Shown in pieces: positions 23,322 to 31,617 of a stretch of 64,000 nucleotides of DNA; positions within the stretch are counted from its first letter, which is position 1; every line of letters starts with the position of its first letter. This DNA is from Actinoallomurus sp050942425. Its GTDB lineage: Bacteria > Actinomycetota > Actinomycetes > Streptosporangiales > Streptosporangiaceae. The notes below the pieces were generated by a model. That model saw only the letters and a program-made list of their open reading frames with translations, searched no databases and was not told where the DNA came from. Made by a program: the position numbers and the translations under genes. The stretch lies in the NCBI RefSeq assembly GCF_050942425.1, contig NZ_CP192063.1, positions 3,534,001 through 3,598,000 of the forward strand, given 5' to 3'.

Positions 23322-25331
23322 ATGGTCGATTCTCACTCACGCGTCCGATCTGGGGGTCCCGTCGTTTCGGCGGGGCCCCCGGTCGTTCCCCAGGAGCTGT
23401 CGCGGATCTCGCTGATCGCGGTCACCGTCGCGGTGCTCGCCGCGGTGCTACGGACGGCGTTCCCCGCGTTCGGGCATTTCACCGAGTCCGGCGGGGCGGT
23501 CACCGCCACCCTGGTGATCCTCCTGTCCGGCCTGGCCAGTGTCCTGGCGCCCGCCGTCCGGGCGGTCGCCGGGCCCCGCGGCCTGCTGGTCGCCGGGGTC
23601 GGTGGGCTGCTGCTGGTTCGGCTGGCCATGCAGGCCCTGTCGCCGGCGCTGTGGCTCGCCTTCGCGGGCGCGGTGTTCGGGATGCTCGCGGTCACGGCGC
23701 TGTACGAGGCGGCGCGCGGCCTGTCCGGCACCGGGTTCGCGGTCGCGGCGACCGCCGGGCTCACCGGCGACACCGCGCTGCGGCTGGCGTTCGGCACGTG
23801 GGACCCGCCCTCCCGCCCGGGCGTCGCCGCCTGGATCGTCACCCTGCTGGTCGTCGCCGGCGGTGCGGCAGCGCTCGTCGCATGGCTGCGCACGCCACCG
23901 GTCGAGGCGCCGGTGATCGGCTGGCGTGACGCGCTCGGCGCGGCCGCGCTGGGGCCGTTCCTGGCCCTGCAGATCCTCGTGCTCTCCAGTCCGGCGTTCA
24001 CGTCCTCCAGCGGAGCGCTGCCGCTGGCCGTCGCCGGCGCGGTCGTCCTGCTCGGCCAGGCGCTGAGCCTGGCGTTCCTGTCCTCGGGCCTGGCCGTCGC
24101 GGCCGTGCCCGGCGGGGTGTGCGTGTTCGGCGGGACGATCCTCGGCGTGGGCGCGGCGGCGGTCACCGGCCGGTACGGCCTGACCGGCGCGGTGGCGATC
24201 GCGACGGTCATCGTCGGGCAGGTGCTGTCGGCGTGGCTGCTGGCGGTCGCCTCGCGGGTGCCGCTGCGGCGCGGCGGCTACCGCGGCCGTCCCGCCGAGC
24301 GGGGCGGGCCGCCGCCGAACGTCAAGGTCGCCGACACCGGCGGCCGGGCCTGGCGCATCGACCTGGGAGCGGCCCTCGGCGGCCTCGGCATCCTGGTCGT
24401 CCTCCTGCCCTACCAGCTGCACTACATCCACCCGCTGCCCCTGCCGAACAAGGTCCTGCCCGGCCTGGCGGGCATCGCCCTCGGGCTGCTGTCGGCGATC
24501 GCCGCCGCGCGCGGCGGTCCGCTGCCGGCCCGTTCGGCGATCCGCGCCCTCGGCGCCGGCGCGGCGGCGCTGGTGCTCGTGGCCGTCCCGGTGATCTACG
24601 CGGTCACCGCGCCGTCGGTGACCGGTGCGGCATCCCTGCCGGGCACGTTCCGCCTCGTCTCGTACAACGTCCACGACGCGGTCGGCGGCGGGGGACGGCT
24701 GGACCCGGAGGCGGTCGCCCGCGCGATCGAGGCGCAGCACGCCGACGTCGTGGCGCTGCAGGAGGTCGGCCGGGGCCGCCCCATGTCAGGGACCGTGGAC
24801 GTCGCGTCCTGGCTGGCCCGGCGGCTGAAGATGCGGCTCGTGTGGGGGCCGGCCGCCGACCACCAGTACGGCAACGCGGTGCTGACCCGGCTGCGGGTCA
24901 AGGCCACCGGGACCGGACGGCTGCCCGTGGGCGCGGGCCCGCAGGCCCCCGGCTACGTCTGGGCGCGGATCGACGCCGGCGGCGGACGCACCGCCGACGT
25001 GTGGTCCGTCCAGCTCCAGCAGGGCGCCGACCGGACCCAGACCCGGCAGGCCGAGATCGTCAAGCTGCTGCAGCTGTGGAGCGGCGCCCCCCGTACGGTC
25101 ATCGCCGGGGACATGGGCGCCGGCCCGGGCAGCCCGGAGCTCAGCCGGCTGTCCGCGCAGAGCGGCCTGGGCAGCCCGATCGAGTCCCCACCGCCGACCA
25201 CGACGGGCGGCGGGCGCGTCGACTGGATCCTCGGCAGCGACGACCTCGGCTTCGACAACAGCGCGGTCGACTCCTCCCACCGGGCCTCGGACCACTACCC
25301 GGTGGCCGCGACCGTCCGCGTGGTGGGCTGA
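23322..25331 (+). CDS. Multi-span membrane protein with C-terminal EEP phosphodiesterase domain
   Basis: A 669-residue fusion. Residues 25-430 contain about ten hydrophobic helices. Residues 440-669 are an endonuclease/exonuclease/phosphatase domain with the expected catalytic blocks: FRLVSYNVHD, DVVALQEVG, YGNAVLTRL, VIAGDMGAGPGS, VDWILGS and ASDHYPVAATV. The topology is related to eukaryotic FRAG1/PGAP2-interacting EEP proteins and actinobacterial homologues, in which the EEP domain faces outside. The substrate may be a phosphodiester lipid or nucleic acid and is not established. It ends 2 bases before the GNAT start, and the three genes to coaE look like one operon although coaE also has its own promoter. 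Confidence 0.85.
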   Translation: MVDSHSRVRSGGPVVSAGPPVVPQELSRISLIAVTVAVLAAVLRTAFPAFGHFTESGGAVTATLVILLSGLASVLAPAVRAVAGPRGLLVAGVGGLLLVRLAMQALSPALWLAFAGAVFGMLAVTALYEAARGLSGTGFAVAATAGLTGDTALRLAFGTWDPPSRPGVAAWIVTLLVVAGGAAALVAWLRTPPVEAPVIGWRDALGAAALGPFLALQILVLSSPAFTSSSGALPLAVAGAVVLLGQALSLAFLSSGLAVAAVPGGVCVFGGTILGVGAAAVTGRYGLTGAVAIATVIVGQVLSAWLLAVASRVPLRRGGYRGRPAERGGPPPNVKVADTGGRAWRIDLGAALGGLGILVVLLPYQLHYIHPLPLPNKVLPGLAGIALGLLSAIAAARGGPLPARSAIRALGAGAAALVLVAVPVIYAVTAPSVTGAASLPGTFRLVSYNVHDAVGGGGRLDPEAVARAIEAQHADVVALQEVGRGRPMSGTVDVASWLARRLKMRLVWGPAADHQYGNAVLTRLRVKATGTGRLPVGAGPQAPGYVWARIDAGGGRTADVWSVQLQQGADRTQTRQAEIVKLLQLWSGAPRTVIAGDMGAGPGSPELSRLSAQSGLGSPIESPPPTTTGGGRVDWILGSDDLGFDNSAVDSSHRASDHYPVAATVRVVG

Positions 25332-25333
25332 GG

Positions 25334-25819
25334 ATGGACGAGGTCCGGATCGAGCACGCCGGCGTCGACGACGCCGGCGAGATCCTCACCGTGCAGCGCG
25401 CCGCGTACGTCACCGAGGCGCAGCTGCACGGTGACCCGTTCCTGCCGCCGCTGGTCGAGTCCCTCGACCAGATCCGGAAGATGATCGCCGAGTCGCTGGT
25501 CCTCAAGGCGAGCGTCGGGCCGCGGCTCGTCGGGTCGATCCGCGGCCGGTTCAACGAGCGCACGTGCCTGGTCGGCCGCCTCGTCGTCGTCCCCGACCTG
25601 CAGGGGCGGGGGATCGGCGCGGCGCTGATGCGGGCACTGGAGGCGGAGGCGGCCGGGCGGGCCGACGCGTGTGTGCTGTTCACCGGGCACCTCAGCGAGG
25701 GGAACCTGCGCCTGTACCGGCGGCTCGGCTACGCCGAGACGAGCCGGGAGCGGGTAGCCGACCACCTCATGCTCGTCCACATGCGCAAGGGTCTCCTGGC
25801 CGCCGCGCCGGAGGAGTGA
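25334..25819 (+). CDS. GNAT family N-acetyltransferase
   Basis: A 161-residue acetyl-CoA-dependent acyltransferase. The acetyl-CoA pyrophosphate loop is VVPDLQGRGIGAALM (motif A, about residues 85-99), preceded by the strand CLVGRLVV and followed by CVLFTGHLSEGNLRLYRRLGY (motif B). The fold is complete. The ATG at 25334 lies 2 bases after the EEP stop and is preceded by GGGCTGAGG. Substrate unknown; protein, amine or antibiotic acetylation are all possible. Confidence 0.88.
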   Translation: MDEVRIEHAGVDDAGEILTVQRAAYVTEAQLHGDPFLPPLVESLDQIRKMIAESLVLKASVGPRLVGSIRGRFNERTCLVGRLVVVPDLQGRGIGAALMRALEAEAAGRADACVLFTGHLSEGNLRLYRRLGYAETSRERVADHLMLVHMRKGLLAAAPEE

Positions 25820-25820
25820 G

Positions 25821-25826
25821 TACGCT
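25821..25826 (+). promoter_or_regulatory. -10 box of coaE (leaderless)
   Basis: TACGCT ends 7 bases before the GTG at 25834, immediately after the GNAT stop codon. Confidence 0.5.
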
Positions 25827-25833
25827 CGCGGGC

Positions 25834-26448
25834 GTGCTGAGTGTGGGGTTGACCGGAGGCATCGGGTCGGGCAAGAGCGAGGTGTCCCGGGGGCTGTCGG
25901 CGCGCGGCGCGGTGATCGTCGACGCCGACGCCGTCGCCCGGGAGGTGGTCGAGCCGGGCACGCCCGGCCTGGGCGAGGTCGTCGCCGAGTTCGGCGAGGG
26001 CGTGCTGCTCGCGGACGGCTCCCTGGACCGGGAGAAGCTGGGCTCGATCGTGTTCGCCGACGAGGCGAAGCGCGCGCGGCTCAACGCGATCGTCCACCCG
26101 CGGGTGGGGGAGCGGATGCGCGAGCTCGTCGAGCAGGCGCCGCCGGACGCGATCGTCGTCTACGACGTGCCGCTGATCGCCGAGAACGGTCTGGCGGGCA
26201 TGTACGACCTCGTGGTGGTCGTCGACGCGCCCGTCGAGGAGCAGGTGCGGCGGCTGACCGGGTTGCGCGGCATGACCGATGCGGACGCGCGCGCCCGCAT
26301 CGCCGCCCAGGCCACCCGGGAGCAGCGGCTGGCCATCGCCGACCGGGTCATCGACAACTCCGGCACCCTTGAGAAGCTCGCGGCGCAGGTCGACGAACTG
26401 TGGGCCGAGCTGACCCGGCGCGCCGGCGTGACGGTGGGCGACCCGTGA
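25834..26448 (+). CDS. coaE: Dephospho-CoA kinase
   Basis: Phosphorylates dephospho-CoA in the last step of coenzyme A synthesis. The 204 residues form a minimal CoaE: P-loop GLTGGIGSGKSEVS, IVDADAVAREVVEPG, ARLNAIVHPRV, VYDVPLIAENG and the lid ADARARIAAQATREQRLAIADRVIDNSG. The long C-terminal extension found in mycobacterial CoaE is absent. The GTG at 25834 is preferred over an in-frame GTG at 25816 because the P-loop then begins at residue 6 and a TACGCT box lies 7 bases upstream. Confidence 0.96.
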   Translation: MLSVGLTGGIGSGKSEVSRGLSARGAVIVDADAVAREVVEPGTPGLGEVVAEFGEGVLLADGSLDREKLGSIVFADEAKRARLNAIVHPRVGERMRELVEQAPPDAIVVYDVPLIAENGLAGMYDLVVVVDAPVEEQVRRLTGLRGMTDADARARIAAQATREQRLAIADRVIDNSGTLEKLAAQVDELWAELTRRAGVTVGDP

Positions 26449-26509
26449 TGACGCGGACCACTTGGGCGATCGCGGGGCCGGCGCACCGTACCGACGTGGG
26501 GAGTGGCTG

Positions 26510-27205
26510 ATGATGCGGGTGACCTGGGCGACCGATCAGGGCAGTCCGGCTCGGCCGAATGAGGACTTCGTCGCGACCGCGCTCGGCGCCGCCGTCGTGC
26601 TGGACGGCATGAGCATCCCGATGGATCTCGAGACCGGCTGTGTGCACGGCCGCCCGTGGTACGTCGGGCGGCTCGCGACCCGGCTGCTCGCCGCCCTCCT
26701 CGACCACGGGCAGGACCCGGCGGCCGCACTCGCGCAGGCGATCACCGAGACGGCCGCCGCGCACGGTGGCCGCTGCGACCTGGCCCACCCCTGGACCCCG
26801 GCGACGACCGTCGTCGCGCTGCGCGTGCGCGACGAGGTCGCCGACTACCTGGTGCTGTCGGACTCCACGCTGCTGCTCGACCAGGGCGGGGAGGTCACGG
26901 CCCTGACCGCCGAGGGCAGCGGGTTCGCCGCCGCCGACCCGCGCGTGGCCGGGCAGGCGCTCACCGGGAGCGCGCCGCTGCGCGACGTGCGCCGGGCGGC
27001 GCTGCTCACCGACGGCGCCACCCGGCTGGCCGACCGGTTCGGCCTGGCCGACTGGCCGGGCACGCTCGCCACCCTGGCCGAGCGGGGCCCGGTGGCGCTG
27101 ATCGAGCAGGTCCGTGAGGCCGAGCGTTCCGACCCGCACGGGCAGCGGTGGCCCCGGAACAAGCGGCACGACGACGCCACCGCCGCCTACTGCGAGTTCG
27201 TCTAG
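26510..27205 (+). CDS. PP2C-like serine/threonine phosphatase domain protein
   Basis: A 231-residue cytosolic protein with the PP2C topology: VTWATDQGSPARPNEDF at the start, VVLDGMS (metal Asp-Gly), TTVVALRVRDEVADYLVLSDSTLLL, AALLTDGATRLADRFG and NKRHDDATAAYCEF at the end. The metal-binding Asp residues are present, but the family threonine-rich segment is altered, so activity is probable, not certain. It probably lacks a dedicated kinase partner here. It starts the block between coaE and uvrB and ends in a hairpin shared with the convergent GDPD gene. Two ATGs (26510, 26513) are possible starts. Confidence 0.75.
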   Translation: MMRVTWATDQGSPARPNEDFVATALGAAVVLDGMSIPMDLETGCVHGRPWYVGRLATRLLAALLDHGQDPAAALAQAITETAAAHGGRCDLAHPWTPATTVVALRVRDEVADYLVLSDSTLLLDQGGEVTALTAEGSGFAAADPRVAGQALTGSAPLRDVRRAALLTDGATRLADRFGLADWPGTLATLAERGPVALIEQVREAERSDPHGQRWPRNKRHDDATAAYCEFV

Positions 27206-27265
27206 GGGGTGTCCGGCGTGTCTTGGTCGCCGTGCGGGCGGACGGAGATCCGCCGGACACCCTCT
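27204..27265. terminator. Bidirectional terminator between PP2C and GDPD genes
   Basis: agggggtgtccggcg (27204-27218) pairs with cgccggacaccctct (27251-27265), 14 of 15 positions. The arms overlap the stop codons of both convergent genes. Confidence 0.7.
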
Positions 27266-28088
27266 AACCCTTGAGCACGGAGCGGAGGGTGTCCGGGCGG
27301 TTGGTGATGATCCCGTTGACGCCGTAGCCGATCATCCGGCGCATCGTGGTGCGGTCGTTGACGATCCACACGAAGATCTTCAGGTGGCGTTTGTGCACGC
27401 TCTTCACGTAGCCGGACGTGACGTCCTTGTACGTGGGGTTGACGTACTTGGCGTACTTCGCGACGGCGGATAGTTGCCCGGTGGTGGGCGTGCCGAGCAC
27501 GCCGAGCGGCACCGCCGGCAGCAGCTTGTGGAACGTCTTGAGCGAGGACCACTCGAAGCTCTGCACGATCAGGTGGCCGGGGCGCAGCCAGTACGGGTGG
27601 GTCCGCAGGTCGGCCGCGATCCGGTTCGTCATGCCCGGGTACAGGGACGGGTTCTTGATCTCGAGAAGGAGCTTGAGGCCGGTGCTCTGCATGCCGTTCA
27701 GGGTCTCGTCCAGGGTCGGCACCCGCTCGCCCTTGTACTTGGCCGAGAACCACGAGCCCGCGTCGAGCCGCTTGATCTGCTTGAGCGTGTAGTCGCGGAC
27801 CCGCCAGGGCGACCCGTGCGGGTAGACCTTCTCGACGTTGGTGGTCCGGCTGAGCGTCGCGTCGTGCATGATGACCAGCTTGTGGTCCTTGGTCTGCTGG
27901 ACGTCGAGCTCGAAGTAGTCCGCGTGCCTGGTCTTGGCCTGCCGGAAGGACGCGAGGGTGTTCTCCGGCGCGTACGCGGAGGCGCCGCGGTGCCCGACGT
28001 CGGCCACCGACGTGGCGGCGGAGGCGGTGCCGGTGAGCGCGAGGGGGACTGCCGAGGCGAGTGAGACGACGACGAGGCGTGCGGCCAT
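27264..28088 (-). CDS. Secreted glycerophosphodiester phosphodiesterase
   Basis: A 274-residue enzyme that hydrolyses glycerophosphodiesters to glycerol-3-phosphate and an alcohol. A signal peptide (residues 1-26, VVVSLASAVPLALTGTASA) precedes the TIM-barrel GDPD domain: VGHRGASAYAPENTLASF (catalytic His), FELDVQQTKDHKLVIMHDATLSRTT (metal ligands and second His), and LLLEIKNPSLYPG. The ATG at 28088 has GAAGG 6 bases upstream; another ATG at 28094 is in frame but too close. Together with the phospholipase C-like gene at 4.5 kb it would give extracellular lipid-phosphate salvage, although the genes are unlinked. Confidence 0.93.
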   Translation of the reverse strand: MAARLVVVSLASAVPLALTGTASAATSVADVGHRGASAYAPENTLASFRQAKTRHADYFELDVQQTKDHKLVIMHDATLSRTTNVEKVYPHGSPWRVRDYTLKQIKRLDAGSWFSAKYKGERVPTLDETLNGMQSTGLKLLLEIKNPSLYPGMTNRIAADLRTHPYWLRPGHLIVQSFEWSSLKTFHKLLPAVPLGVLGTPTTGQLSAVAKYAKYVNPTYKDVTSGYVKSVHKRHLKIFVWIVNDRTTMRRMIGYGVNGIITNRPDTLRSVLKG

Positions 28089-28200
28089 GGCCATCCTTCG
28101 GCGACGGGGGGTGGGCTCGGCAATGATCATGCTCCGCCGGAGGGACCGCCGGGCGAGAACGCCATGTTTCGGAGATGACACTCATGTTGACATTCGGTAA

Positions 28201-28313
28201 CGCGGGTCCTGTAGGACCGCGATGCCGGGCATGTCGCCGCTGAGGATCACAGCGGCCGGCTCGGCAGGGGTGGCAGCCCTGCCCACGCCTGCCGAGCCTG
28301 TTCAGGACCCGCG
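28201..28313. other. Candidate branched structured RNA or DNA element
   Basis: An 11-bp perfect outer stem (28201-28211 with 28303-28313) encloses a 7-bp hairpin (28236-28242 with 28250-28256) and an 11-bp hairpin (28258-28268 with 28288-28298). The left outer arm can instead form a local hairpin, ggtcc/ggacc (28205-28218). It lies between the GDPD start and the end of the exporter operon. Confidence 0.45.
28258..28298 (-). terminator. Terminator hairpin of the exporter operon
   Basis: ggctcggcagg and cctgccgagcc form an 11-bp perfect stem, 69 bases downstream of the permease stop in the minus direction. It is also the inner arm of the larger structure at 28201-28313. Confidence 0.5.
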
Positions 28314-28366
28314 ATCGGCCGCACCACGGGAGACGGACGCGCCACCGCGTCCGCCTCCCGCCACGT

Positions 28367-30727
28367 CTACTCGGTGCGCAGGGCGGTGGCGGTGCGGGTT
28401 CGGGCGGCCCAGCCGGCCGGGAGCAGCGCGCCCGCCGTCGCGAGGACCAGCCCGCCCAGGACGAGCGGGGCCAGCACCGGCAGGTCGTACACGGCGATGT
28501 CCGCCGCCGGGAACCTCGTGCCTGCGGCGTGGCCCATGACCGGCAGCACGTAGTCGTGCAGCGCGACGCCGATCGGGACCCCGAGCGCACCGGCGAGCAG
28601 GCCGATCCCGGCGACCGACGTGATGACCATGGCGACCGTCTGTCTCGGTGACATGCCCAGTGCCTTCAGCACTCCCAGGTCGTGGACGCGTTCGCGGGTG
28701 TCGAGCACGACCGTGTTGAGGACGCCGAGACCGGCCACGGTGAGCAGCATCAGCGCGAGTATCGCGGCCAGCGTGTCCATGGCGACGACGATGCTGCTCA
28801 CCTCCCCGGAATTCGTCTCGGCGGTGACGCCGATCGGGCGCAGGGCCGCATTGAGGGAGTTCACGTACGCCTGGGTATCGGTTCCCGGCCGGAGGTCGAC
28901 GGCGAACTCGGTCGACCCCGGGATGACGGAGACACCGAGGCCGGCCAGGGACGCGTCGTCGGTCAGGACGGTCATGCCTTCCTCGCGCAGGTCGAGGGCC
29001 TCGCCGACGATCCGTACCGGGGCCGTACGGCCGTCGCCGGTCAGGGTGACGGTGCTCCCGATGTGCGATCCGGTGGCCTTGAGGAAGCCTGAGGGGACCA
29101 CCGCCTGGCCCGGGCCGCTGAACCAGGAGCCGGAGACCATCTGGTACGAGCCCCAGGACGAGTCGCCGTGGAAGGCGATCACGGTCGTCGCGCCGGTCAA
29201 CCCCGCCACGCCGACCCGGGCCTGGCCCGTCCTGAAGAACCGCCGGGTTCCCGGTTGCGCACGGATCTTCTCGGCGATCGCATTCGGGTCGGCCGTCCGG
29301 AGCGCGCCGGAACCAGGCGCCGGAACCGCCTGGACCACGACCGTGCCGGGGGTCCGGCGGTTGAGGCCGTCCTGAATGTCGCCGAGCGACATGGCCAGGC
29401 CGACGCCGAAGGTGACCCCGATCGTGCCGAAGGCCACGGCCGCGCCGATCGTGGCCGACCTCGCGGGCTGGGCGAAGGGGGTGGCCAGGCCGAGGCTCAC
29501 CGGGCGCGGCAGCGGCAGCCGGCCGAGCAGGTGCCGGACCGCGCGTCCCCGTCCGGCTCGCGGAGTGCGGCCGATGGCGATCGCCTCGACGGTCCGCAGC
29601 CGGCCGGCACGTAGCGCGGGCACCAGCGCCGTGGCGGCGACCGCGGCGAGAGCGGCGGCGGGGACCGCGAGGTCGATCCACGGGGCGATCGTCAGGGTCC
29701 CGGTGCCGTACGCGCGTTCCGCCTCGCCCAGGATCGGGACCGACAACAGGTTGCCGAAGAGGACGCCCAGGACGGTGCCGACGGTCGCGGGGATCAGCGC
29801 CTGTGCGACGTAGGCCCGCACGACCTGTGCCGGGGTGAAGCCGAGGGACTTCAGGATTCCGATACGCCGGGTCGCGGCGCTGACCGCGCCGCTGACGACG
29901 ATCCCGATGACCAGGACCGACATGAACAGGCCGAGCACCGCGAAGGTGACCACGAACGGGACGAACGTCGCCGAGTTGCGGCTCGCGGCCAGTCTGATCT
30001 TCAGGTAGGACGCGCTGCCGGTCATCGATCCCGGCGGCACGGCGGCGGTGATCGCGGCGCGGTCGGCGGCGATCTGGGCGTCGGTGGCGGCTCTGGTGAA
30101 GCGGTAGAGCATCTGATGGGCGGGGGTGCGGCCGGGCGCGGTCAACGCCGCGAGCTGTGCCGGAGACACCCATGCCTCGGCGCTCGCGCCCACCGACTTG
30201 GCCACCCCGACGACGGTCAGCGTCGGGTCGCCCGGCGCGTCGGGGAAGGTCATCTGGTCCCCGATGTCGATCGGCGGGCCGTCGCCTTCGGCCATCACGA
30301 TCTGTCCGGGCCCGGTGGCCCATCGGCCGGCGGCGAGGTCGATGTCGTCGACCGGTCCGCCCGGGGTGGACCGGCCGACGATCGCCATGGGCGGTAGCAG
30401 GTCGCCCGCCGGTAGGCCGAATCGGTTCCGGCCGGGGCGCGGGCGCAGGGCGAGGACGGGGAACGGCCCGGCGGCGGCCGTCACGCCCGGGGCGTGCGCG
30501 GTGGTCGCGACCCGCTCGGCGGTGACCTTGGATCCGTCGAACTGCGCGGTCAGGTGTGCGCCTTTCTGCCTGGCGAAGGCGCGGTCGAACGGCGCCTGCG
30601 ACGCCACGAGGAGACCGGCGGCCAGCACCGACGCCGTGACCGCCAGCATCGTGGTCAGCGCCATCACCAGAGTCTGGACCCGGCGCCGTCCGACGCCGGC
30701 GCGCACGACCTTGCCGAGAGCGCTCAT
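28367..30727 (-). CDS. ABC transporter permease, FtsX/MacB type, duplicated
   Basis: A 786-residue membrane protein with two FtsX-type modules, the arrangement of DUF214 exporters: TM1 near residues 20-43, a large extracellular domain, three helices around 255-360 (VVTFAVLGLFMSVLVIGIVVSGAVS...RIGILKSLGFTPAQVVRAY), then a second module with TM near 420, an extracellular domain and three helices at about 660-760 (HDLGVLKALGMSPRQTVAMV). The two coupling helices LKSLGFTP and LKALGMSP are direct internal duplicates. The ATPase gene overlaps its start by 4 bases. Such exporters release lipoproteins, peptides or signals, or sense antimicrobial peptides together with a two-component system such as the divergent one here. 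Confidence 0.9.
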   Translation of the reverse strand: MSALGKVVRAGVGRRRVQTLVMALTTMLAVTASVLAAGLLVASQAPFDRAFARQKGAHLTAQFDGSKVTAERVATTAHAPGVTAAAGPFPVLALRPRPGRNRFGLPAGDLLPPMAIVGRSTPGGPVDDIDLAAGRWATGPGQIVMAEGDGPPIDIGDQMTFPDAPGDPTLTVVGVAKSVGASAEAWVSPAQLAALTAPGRTPAHQMLYRFTRAATDAQIAADRAAITAAVPPGSMTGSASYLKIRLAASRNSATFVPFVVTFAVLGLFMSVLVIGIVVSGAVSAATRRIGILKSLGFTPAQVVRAYVAQALIPATVGTVLGVLFGNLLSVPILGEAERAYGTGTLTIAPWIDLAVPAAALAAVAATALVPALRAGRLRTVEAIAIGRTPRAGRGRAVRHLLGRLPLPRPVSLGLATPFAQPARSATIGAAVAFGTIGVTFGVGLAMSLGDIQDGLNRRTPGTVVVQAVPAPGSGALRTADPNAIAEKIRAQPGTRRFFRTGQARVGVAGLTGATTVIAFHGDSSWGSYQMVSGSWFSGPGQAVVPSGFLKATGSHIGSTVTLTGDGRTAPVRIVGEALDLREEGMTVLTDDASLAGLGVSVIPGSTEFAVDLRPGTDTQAYVNSLNAALRPIGVTAETNSGEVSSIVVAMDTLAAILALMLLTVAGLGVLNTVVLDTRERVHDLGVLKALGMSPRQTVAMVITSVAGIGLLAGALGVPIGVALHDYVLPVMGHAAGTRFPAADIAVYDLPVLAPLVLGGLVLATAGALLPAGWAARTRTATALRTE

Positions 30728-31413
30728 CGGACGGCCGTCCGGACGTCGCGGACGATCCTGCCGTCGACGAGCTCGATGGTCCTGGACGCGCAGGAAGCGG
30801 CGAGCGCCGTGTCGTGGGTGACCAGCAGGATCGTCTGCCCGGTCCGGTTGAGCTCGACCAGCAGTTCCGTGACGTCCGCGGCGGACGCGGTGTCCAGCGC
30901 GCCGGTCGGTTCGTCGGCCAGCAGCAGCGGGGGGCGGTTCATGAGCGCCCGGGCGACGGCGACGCGCTGGCGCTCCCCGCCGGACAGCCGGCCGGGGAAG
31001 GCACGGGCGTGCCGGGCGATTCCGAGGTGTTCGAGTAGTTCGGCCGTACGGACGCGGGCCTTCCCCCGTGGCATGCCGGCCAGCTGGGCCGGCAGCAGGA
31101 CGTTGTCCTCGACGGTCAGGTCGTCCAGGAGGTTGAAGAACTGGAAGACCATGCCGATGCGTTCCCGCCGGTACTTCGCCAGGGCGGCCTCGCTCAGCGC
31201 GTCGACGCGGACGCCGTCCACGGTGACGCTGCCGTCGCTGGGCTTGTCCAGCCCGGCGACCATGTTGAGCAGGGTCGACTTGCCGCTGCCCGATGGGCCG
31301 AGTACGGCCAGCGCCTCACCGGCGCGTACTTCCAGGCTCAGGCCGGCCAGCGCGGGCCGTCCCGCGTCGTATCTCTTGCTCACGTCGCGGATCTCGATGA
31401 TCGGCGCGCTCAC
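30724..31413 (-). CDS. ABC transporter ATP-binding protein, MacB/LolD type
   Basis: A 229-residue ATPase partner of the FtsX-type permease: Walker A GPSGSGKST, Q-loop FQFFNLLDDLTVEDNVLLP, signature LSGGERQRVAVARALMN, Walker B LLLADEPTGALD, and switch LLVTHDTALA. The spacing and the FNLL/DNV blocks are typical of the LolD/MacB/BceA group. It is the first gene of the operon and overlaps the permease by 4 bases. It faces the histidine kinase gene, with about 200 bases between start codons for divergent promoters. Confidence 0.93.
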   Translation of the reverse strand: MSAPIIEIRDVSKRYDAGRPALAGLSLEVRAGEALAVLGPSGSGKSTLLNMVAGLDKPSDGSVTVDGVRVDALSEAALAKYRRERIGMVFQFFNLLDDLTVEDNVLLPAQLAGMPRGKARVRTAELLEHLGIARHARAFPGRLSGGERQRVAVARALMNRPPLLLADEPTGALDTASAADVTELLVELNRTGQTILLVTHDTALAASCASRTIELVDGRIVRDVRTAVR

Positions 31414-31617
31414 GGGTCCTCCAGGGGATCGGGGCGGTTTCGACGCGACGACGCTAGGAGCGGCACGGTGCCCGGCGCGTCGGCAGTCGTGACGAACTCC
31501 GGTCCTCCGCCAGGGGGACGGGGCGGCGGGTCATCACTGCGATGTACGCCGGTGCGACGGAGACTCTCGTCATGGGGACGGATGTGGCGGGACGCGGGCG
31601 GTTGCGACACTGTGCCG

